64,000 nt of DNA from Myceligenerans crystallogenes (GTDB lineage: Bacteria > Actinomycetota > Actinomycetes > Actinomycetales > Cellulomonadaceae): the NCBI RefSeq assembly GCF_039529775.1, contig NZ_BAAANL010000004.1, forward strand, positions 310,001 to 374,000. The letters run 5' to 3'. Positions 59,581 to 64,000 of this stretch are shown in pieces. Below the pieces are notes generated by a model. That model saw nothing but the letters and a program-made list of their open reading frames with translations. It ran no database searches and was not told the DNA's origin. Within the stretch, counting starts at the first letter, position 1. Each line of letters starts with the position of its first letter. The position numbers and the translations under genes are program-made.

Positions 59581-60723
59581 ATGGCTGATGTCGTCGCGAG
59601 GGCCCGGGTGCGGGTCGCCGTTCGTCCGGATCCTGTTCGTCGGGTCGCCGCTCTTGCCGGGGTGATGCTGGCCGCGATGCTGGCGTTCGCCGCGGTGTTC
59701 CTCGTGGTGCCGTCCGCCGCGGCGCACGACGCGCTGCTGTCGAGCGAGCCCGCCGACGGGGCAGAGGTCGAGGAACTGCCCGGTGAGATCGTGCTGACGT
59801 TCTCCGGGGAGCCCCTGGAGAGCGGCGCCGAGGTCGTCCTGACGGGGGACGACGGCGAGAAGACCGGCCTCAAGGGCCTGACGGCCGCCGGCGCCGTGCT
59901 GACGGCGCCCGTTCCGGCCGGCCTGCCCGCCGGGGCCTACGACGTCGCCTGGCACATCGTGTCCGGCGACGGGCACCCGCTGGAGGGCGCGTTCTCGTTC
60001 ACCGTCGAGGAGTCTCCGGCAGAGAAGGCGGCCGACGTCACCGCGGAGGACGAGACCGGCCGGACGGACCCCGACACCACCGACGAGCCGGAGGCCGCGG
60101 AGGACGTCGCGACCGACGCGTCCGCCGCGACGACCGCGGACACCTCGGCCGAGGACACCGCGGCCGACGCCGCCGCTGCCGACGAGGCCCCGGCCTCCGA
60201 CCCGATCGACGCCACGACACCGGATCTCGGCGGCATCCCCACCCCCGTCGTGCTGGCGGTCGCCGGGATCGCCACGGTCGCGGTCGTGCTCGCCGTCGTC
60301 GTGGGCATGCGCCGCAAGCTGAACGCGGACGAGGACATGCGGAGCCGCGGCTACGGCGGCGGCACCTCGGGCGCCGCCGGTTACGTCGCGTCCGACGCCG
60401 GGGCGGGCGAGGGTATCGACGACGACGAGAAGGACGGCGAGCGCGACGGCTCCGGCGACGCCGGTGACGGCCCGGGACCTGACGGCAGCTCCGGCCGGTC
60501 CGGCAGCGAGACCGGTCCCGGATCCTCGTCCGGCGGCAGCTCGGATTCCTCGGGCGGCAGCTCAGGCTCCTCCGGCTCGAGCGGTTCCTCGGGCTCCTCC
60601 GGTTCCGGAGGCGGCTTCTTCTCCAGTTTCTTCGGCGGGGGCGACGGCGGAGGCGGCTGGGGCGGCGGTGACGGCGGCTCGTCCGGCGGGGGTGGCGACG
60701 GCGGCGGAGGCGGCGGATCCTGA
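59581..60723 (+). CDS. CopC-domain copper-binding membrane protein with Gly/Ser-rich tail
   Basis: A 380-residue protein. The signal peptide (hydrophobic 26-48) ends SAAAHDALLSSEPADGAEV, leaving a His at the start of the mature CopC domain, where that His is a Cu(II) ligand. A second ligand site appears as WHIVSGDGHPLEGAFSF. An acidic Ala/Asp/Thr linker (about 150-215), one membrane helix (about 222-243) and a long cytoplasmic tail of Gly/Ser/Asp repeats follow. No CopD domain is fused and no copD is adjacent. The tail is unusual for CopC proteins. The start at 59581 follows a TAGGGT box by 7 nt. Confidence 0.85.
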   Translation: MADVVARARVRVAVRPDPVRRVAALAGVMLAAMLAFAAVFLVVPSAAAHDALLSSEPADGAEVEELPGEIVLTFSGEPLESGAEVVLTGDDGEKTGLKGLTAAGAVLTAPVPAGLPAGAYDVAWHIVSGDGHPLEGAFSFTVEESPAEKAADVTAEDETGRTDPDTTDEPEAAEDVATDASAATTADTSAEDTAADAAAADEAPASDPIDATTPDLGGIPTPVVLAVAGIATVAVVLAVVVGMRRKLNADEDMRSRGYGGGTSGAAGYVASDAGAGEGIDDDEKDGERDGSGDAGDGPGPDGSSGRSGSETGPGSSSGGSSDSSGGSSGSSGSSGSSGSSGSGGGFFSSFFGGGDGGGGWGGGDGGSSGGGGDGGGGGGS

Positions 60724-60796
60724 CGACCGCCACGAACAGGTGTCCGATTCGCCGCATGAACGCCAGCGGACCTTCACGGAACCGTGGATGAGGTCT

Positions 60797-60838
60797 TCGT
60801 CACGTGACGACTCGCGGAAGAAATACCGTTCTTCGCGA
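60797..60838. promoter_or_regulatory. Palindrome and imperfect hairpin upstream of hup
   Basis: TCGTCACGTGACGA (60797-60810) is a perfect 14-bp palindrome. Directly after it, TCGCGGAAGAA (60812-60822) and TTCTTCGCGA (60829-60838) pair with a single bulged base. They lie 77-118 bp before the HU start and may control its transcription or leader folding. The gap 60724-60914 holds no gene. Confidence 0.45.
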
Positions 60839-60914
60839 ATTTCTGCTGATCTGCTGGCATGATCGGACATCGACGTCGGCGTGACCGCCGACCTCGTCCG
60901 AAGAAGGGAACCGC

Positions 60915-61196
60915 ATGTCGCTCAACAAGACCGAGCTCGTCTCGGCCATCGCGTCCAAGTCCGGCCTCACGAAGGCCGACGCCGACAAGGCGCTGGACGC
61001 CTTCCAGGAGGTGCTGATCGAGTCGCTCGGCAAGGGCGAGGCCGTCAAGGTGACCGGCCTGTTCTCCGCCGAGCGTGTCGAGCGCGCCGCCCGGACCGGT
61101 CGCAACCCGCGTACCGGTGAGGAGATCCAGATCCCCGCGAACTTCGGTGTGAAGATCAGCGCCGGATCGCTCCTCAAGAAGGCCGTCGCCAAGTGA
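60915..61196 (+). CDS. hup: DNA-binding protein HU
   Basis: A 93-residue HU protein, the short form without the Lys/Ala-rich tail of many actinobacterial HU homologues. It has SLNKTELVSAIASKSGLTKADA, the DNA-binding arm ARTGRNPRTGEEIQIPA and the end LLKKAVAK. It bends DNA and organises the nucleoid. GAAGGGA lies 6 nt before the ATG. It is monocistronic, closed by a strong hairpin facing the flippase gene. Confidence 0.97.
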   Translation: MSLNKTELVSAIASKSGLTKADADKALDAFQEVLIESLGKGEAVKVTGLFSAERVERAARTGRNPRTGEEIQIPANFGVKISAGSLLKKAVAK

Positions 61197-61222
61197 TGCG
61201 ACGCTGACGTGGTCAGCGAAAG

Positions 61223-61253
61223 AGGCCCGGCACACCCCAGGGGTGCCGGGCCT
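61223..61253. terminator. Bidirectional terminator between hup and the flippase-fusion gene
   Basis: AGGCCCGGCAC pairs perfectly with GTGCCGGGCCT (11 bp) around a 9-nt loop, followed by CAGGC. It lies between convergent genes. Confidence 0.85.
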
Positions 61254-61289
61254 CAGGCATGCGGGCCGCCCCCCGGCCCCGCCACATCC

Positions 61290-63923
61290 TTACAGGTCCC
61301 CCTGCCGCTCCAGCCGCTTCATCGCGAGCCACCCCACCGGGATCCGTCCCCAGTAGGTGACCGCCCGGTACAGCAGCGCGCCGGACACCGCCAGCGCCGG
61401 TGAGAGCCCCGCGGCGGCCAGCCCGGCCGTCAGGGCGCCCTCCACGCCGCCCAGGCCGCCGGGTGTCGGCAGCAGCGCTCCCAGCGCGTTCCCGACCAGG
61501 TACACCAGCGCGATGTCGACCAGGGGCAGGGACTCCCCGATCGCCCGCAGGCAGGCGTCGAACGTGAGCGCGTACCCCACGGTCATCACGAGGCTCCCGG
61601 CCACGCCCACCGCGAGCCGCCCGGGGTGCGACAGCATCGCCGCGAGCCGCGGCCACACCTGCTTGACCCGCGGCACCACGAACTCCAGCGCCTTGTTCCG
61701 CACCTTCGGCACCAGCAGCATCGCCACCACCGCGACGGCCAGGGCGCCCAGCACGATCAGCACGGGTGCGGAGGGCAGCTCGACCAGCACGCCCTCCCCG
61801 CTGAACACCGACATCACGAGCAGGAGCAGCACCGTCACCACGAACTGCGACACCTGCACCAGCGCGACGGTCGCCACGCCCATCGAGACGCTCACGCCCT
61901 TCTGGGTCAGCAGGCGCAGGTTGAGCGCCGCGGGCCCGATCCCCGCCGGGGCCGCGAGCGCCACGAACGACCCGGCGGCCTGGGTCAGGGTCGCCCGCCA
62001 CAGCGACACCTTCACGGGCGAGAACGCCGCGAGGGTCAGCGCCGCGCCGAACCAGGTGATGACGGCGTAGGCGTAGGCGCCCGCGAGCCACCAGGGGTTG
62101 GCGTCGCGGACGGCGCCGGCGATCTGCTCGAAGCTGATCGTGCCGACCACCACGGCCACGGCCACGATGGTCAGGCTGAGCATGATGATGGTGCGGGCCC
62201 CGAACCGCGTGATGCGCTGCGGCTGGACGTCGGCCTCGGGCAGGTGCTCGACGATGGCGTCGCGCAGCCGGCCGATGAGTCCCTTGCGGGCGCGCACGGC
62301 CTCGCGCGTCGGCCGGGGCAGCGCGATCGACTGGATCAGCGGCCCGATGGCCGCGATCTCCTCCTCGGGCAGGGCCCGCACGGCGGAGGCGACCGCGCGT
62401 CGCGCGCCGACCTTGAGCGACAGCACGCCGAGCAGCTGGACGACGTCGAGCCGCCGGGACAGGGGCGTGGACGCGATGTCGCCCTGTTCCCAGGCGGTGA
62501 GCCAGACGTGGGGCGCGCCGTCGTCGTCCCGGTGCACGAGCAGGACGTCGGGGGTGAGCGCGCGGTGGGTCAGGCCGGCGCCGTGCGCGCGGCCGAGCTG
62601 GTCCCAGGCCTCGGCGAGGATGTCGTCGCCGACGTCGTCGTCGGGGATCTCCGCGAGGGGGCGCGCCCCGGCGGGGTGCTCCAGGACGAGGGCGACGGAG
62701 TCGTCGGCCTCGCCGATGCCGTGCAGCCGGGGGGTGCGGACCCCGGCGGCGGCCGCGGCGTACGAGAGCAGGGCGTGCCGTTCGGCCACGGCCTTGAGGG
62801 AGATCGCGGCGCGGCCCTCGATGCCGCGCATCCGCAGGGCGCGCCACAGCCGGGTCAGGGTGCCGACGACCTGCCGGTCGCCGTCGAGCACGACGACGTC
62901 GCGGCGGACGCCGTCGTCGGCGGTCATGGCGTAGACGCGGGTGTCGCCGGTGCGGGCGAGGGCGAGCGTGGCGACGTCGGTCACCCGCTCGTCGGGGCCA
63001 GGATCTGCGCGGTCGTCACGGTCGTGACCGTCGTCAGGGCCGACGCCGTCGTCGGCCCGATCACCGTCGCGGTCGCCGTCGGCGTCGTCGGACACGTCCC
63101 GGACGCGGATGAGCGACACCGGGCGGAAGCCCGCGCGCCGGACCGCGGCGACGAGGTCCGGGCCGTAGGCCCGTTCGCTGCGGATGCCGGAGATGTACTG
63201 CACGGCCTGCCCGACGGTCCGGCCGAGGAACAGCGCGACGAGCACGCCGGGCAGCGACACGCGGCCGGTGACGAGCACGATCAGCAGGGCGAGGAACATC
63301 AGGTTCCAGGTCCAGCGCACGGTACGACGGCGCGTGGCGGGCCCGGCGACGGTCAGCAGCGCGGTGAGGGCGACGGCGTAGGTGGGGATGGTGAGCTCGA
63401 AGCCCCGGCCGAGCACCCACACGGACAGGCCGCGCACCAGCTCGTCGCTGCCCAGGTGCCGGATGCTCAGGCCGAACAGGATGCCGATGACGAGGCCGCC
63501 CACGCACGCGACGATCGACTCCACGACCTGCCGCCCGTGCCGCCGGACGCCGAGTTCCGTGAGCACGGCCAGCGGCCCGACCACGGCGAGCACGCCCTGC
63601 AGCACGACCACGGGGATGAACAGGATCTGCGCGACGAGGTCGTTGAACGAGCGCACGTCCTGCGTGACGCCCTCGGTGGTGCCGTGCGCGACGACGGACA
63701 TCACCAGGACGAGGACGACGCCGAGCGCGTTGCCCACCAGCCCCAGCAGGTCCCGCGGATGCCGGACGCGCCGGGCCGGGGTGTCCACGACGCGGACCAT
63801 GCCGTCGTCCGCCGCGGCCGTGCCCGGCCGGGCCGGTCCGGTGTCCGGGCCGTACCTGGCTCCCGCCGGGCCGGGCTCGGCGTGGCCGCCGGGGCCGGCG
63901 GCCCGTTCGGTCACGTCGGGCAT
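61290..63923 (-). CDS. Membrane protein: N-terminal TM bundle, pseudokinase-like domain, C-terminal LPG-synthase-type flippase (UPF0104)
   Basis: An 877-residue protein. After a polar head, about six helices (about 60-250) precede a charged Asp/Arg-rich loop, then a kinase-like domain (about 330-560). There the catalytic loop reads THRALTPDVLLVH, with Ala in place of the HRD Asp, and the DFG position reads TAWEQG, so it is probably inactive. The C-terminal part (about 590-870) has the eight or so helices of the MprF-type flippase family, with GPAALNLRLL, PTPGGLGGVEGALTAGL and YRAVTYWGRIPVGW. No aminoacyl-transferase domain is present. The ATG at 63923 lies 7 nt after TAGACT. The lipid handled is unknown. 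Confidence 0.85.
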   Translation of the reverse strand: MPDVTERAAGPGGHAEPGPAGARYGPDTGPARPGTAAADDGMVRVVDTPARRVRHPRDLLGLVGNALGVVLVLVMSVVAHGTTEGVTQDVRSFNDLVAQILFIPVVVLQGVLAVVGPLAVLTELGVRRHGRQVVESIVACVGGLVIGILFGLSIRHLGSDELVRGLSVWVLGRGFELTIPTYAVALTALLTVAGPATRRRTVRWTWNLMFLALLIVLVTGRVSLPGVLVALFLGRTVGQAVQYISGIRSERAYGPDLVAAVRRAGFRPVSLIRVRDVSDDADGDRDGDRADDGVGPDDGHDRDDRADPGPDERVTDVATLALARTGDTRVYAMTADDGVRRDVVVLDGDRQVVGTLTRLWRALRMRGIEGRAAISLKAVAERHALLSYAAAAAGVRTPRLHGIGEADDSVALVLEHPAGARPLAEIPDDDVGDDILAEAWDQLGRAHGAGLTHRALTPDVLLVHRDDDGAPHVWLTAWEQGDIASTPLSRRLDVVQLLGVLSLKVGARRAVASAVRALPEEEIAAIGPLIQSIALPRPTREAVRARKGLIGRLRDAIVEHLPEADVQPQRITRFGARTIIMLSLTIVAVAVVVGTISFEQIAGAVRDANPWWLAGAYAYAVITWFGAALTLAAFSPVKVSLWRATLTQAAGSFVALAAPAGIGPAALNLRLLTQKGVSVSMGVATVALVQVSQFVVTVLLLLVMSVFSGEGVLVELPSAPVLIVLGALAVAVVAMLLVPKVRNKALEFVVPRVKQVWPRLAAMLSHPGRLAVGVAGSLVMTVGYALTFDACLRAIGESLPLVDIALVYLVGNALGALLPTPGGLGGVEGALTAGLAAAGLSPALAVSGALLYRAVTYWGRIPVGWLAMKRLERQGDL

Positions 63924-64000
63924 GTCTCGGAGTCTATGGCGCGGCCCTGGACGACGGCCGGAGAACACGTCAAGGTGCTGGTCACACGATGCCGAGCGCC

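Noticed and set aside
1..64000. tRNA, rRNA and insertion-sequence genes
   Set aside because: No cloverleaf-like segment with a T-loop signature, rRNA stretch, transposase or terminal inverted repeat pair with target duplication was recognised on reading either strand; a covariance-model search was not possible.

Overview
The window is high-G+C actinobacterial DNA. Gene content points to the Promicromonosporaceae/Cellulomonadaceae area (a Cellulosimicrobium- or Isoptericola-like soil actinomycete); this is inferred from content, not from a search. The signs are three secreted xylanases (GH10 and two GH11) with carbohydrate-binding modules, actinobacterial Ino1, a PASTA-bearing class A PBP, the rpsF-ssb-rpsR-rplI block near dnaB, many GTG starts and many -10 boxes of the form TAnnnT lying 6-8 nt before a start codon (leaderless mRNAs). 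No tRNA, rRNA, CRISPR array or IS element was seen.

Layout. 0-2 kb: end of an unknown gene and a GH10 xylanase. 2-13.8 kb: replication, wall and ribosome block: dnaB with a dense DnaA-box cluster upstream, a MATE pump, a secreted S8 protease, ino1, class A PBP, rpsF, ssb, rpsR, rplI. 13.8-17.7 kb: a foreign-looking island: Fic protein, degraded hipA copy, lactococcin-972-type bacteriocin, small lipoprotein, intact hipA without hipB. 17.8-30.4 kb: NarL-type two-component system, CPBP-like membrane protein, DUF305 / LVIVD-repeat / DUF305 secreted proteins, NatAB-like ABC transporter, PQQ-propeller membrane protein, ECF sigma factor and a membrane partner. 30.4-39.8 kb: uxuA, endonuclease IV, a nuclease, ppc, a CbiX-type chelatase, a VOC protein and a 5'-3' exonuclease. 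40-42.4 kb: tandem GH11 xylanases. 42.5-45.1 kb: FluC pair, universal stress protein, SigG-like sigma factor. 45.2-55.9 kb: SpoIIE-type phosphatase, hypothetical protein, MecA-type PBP, SHOCT protein, a second NarL-type system, nadE. 56-57.8 kb: hipBA behind four tandem operators. 57.7-64 kb: MFS exporter, CopC-like protein, HU, and a pseudokinase-flippase fusion.

Three regulatory themes tie scattered genes together. (1) A motif TGTCAG-NN-N8-TAnnnT, matching the mycobacterial PafBC (RecA-NDp) DNA-damage promoter, precedes dnaB, ssb, nfo, the 5'-3' exonuclease, the SigG-like sigma factor and the MFS exporter, always with the same 8-nt spacing. (2) LacI-type palindromes with an AAACGTTT core precede the GH10 xylanase, a GH11 xylanase and uxuA, suggesting one regulon for xylan and glucuronate use. 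(3) hipBA is preceded by four operators that abut exactly every 26 bp, one of them holding the -10 box. The toxin-like island between rplI and the response regulator, with its bacteriocin/lipoprotein pair flanked by two hipA copies, is the most accessory part of the window.
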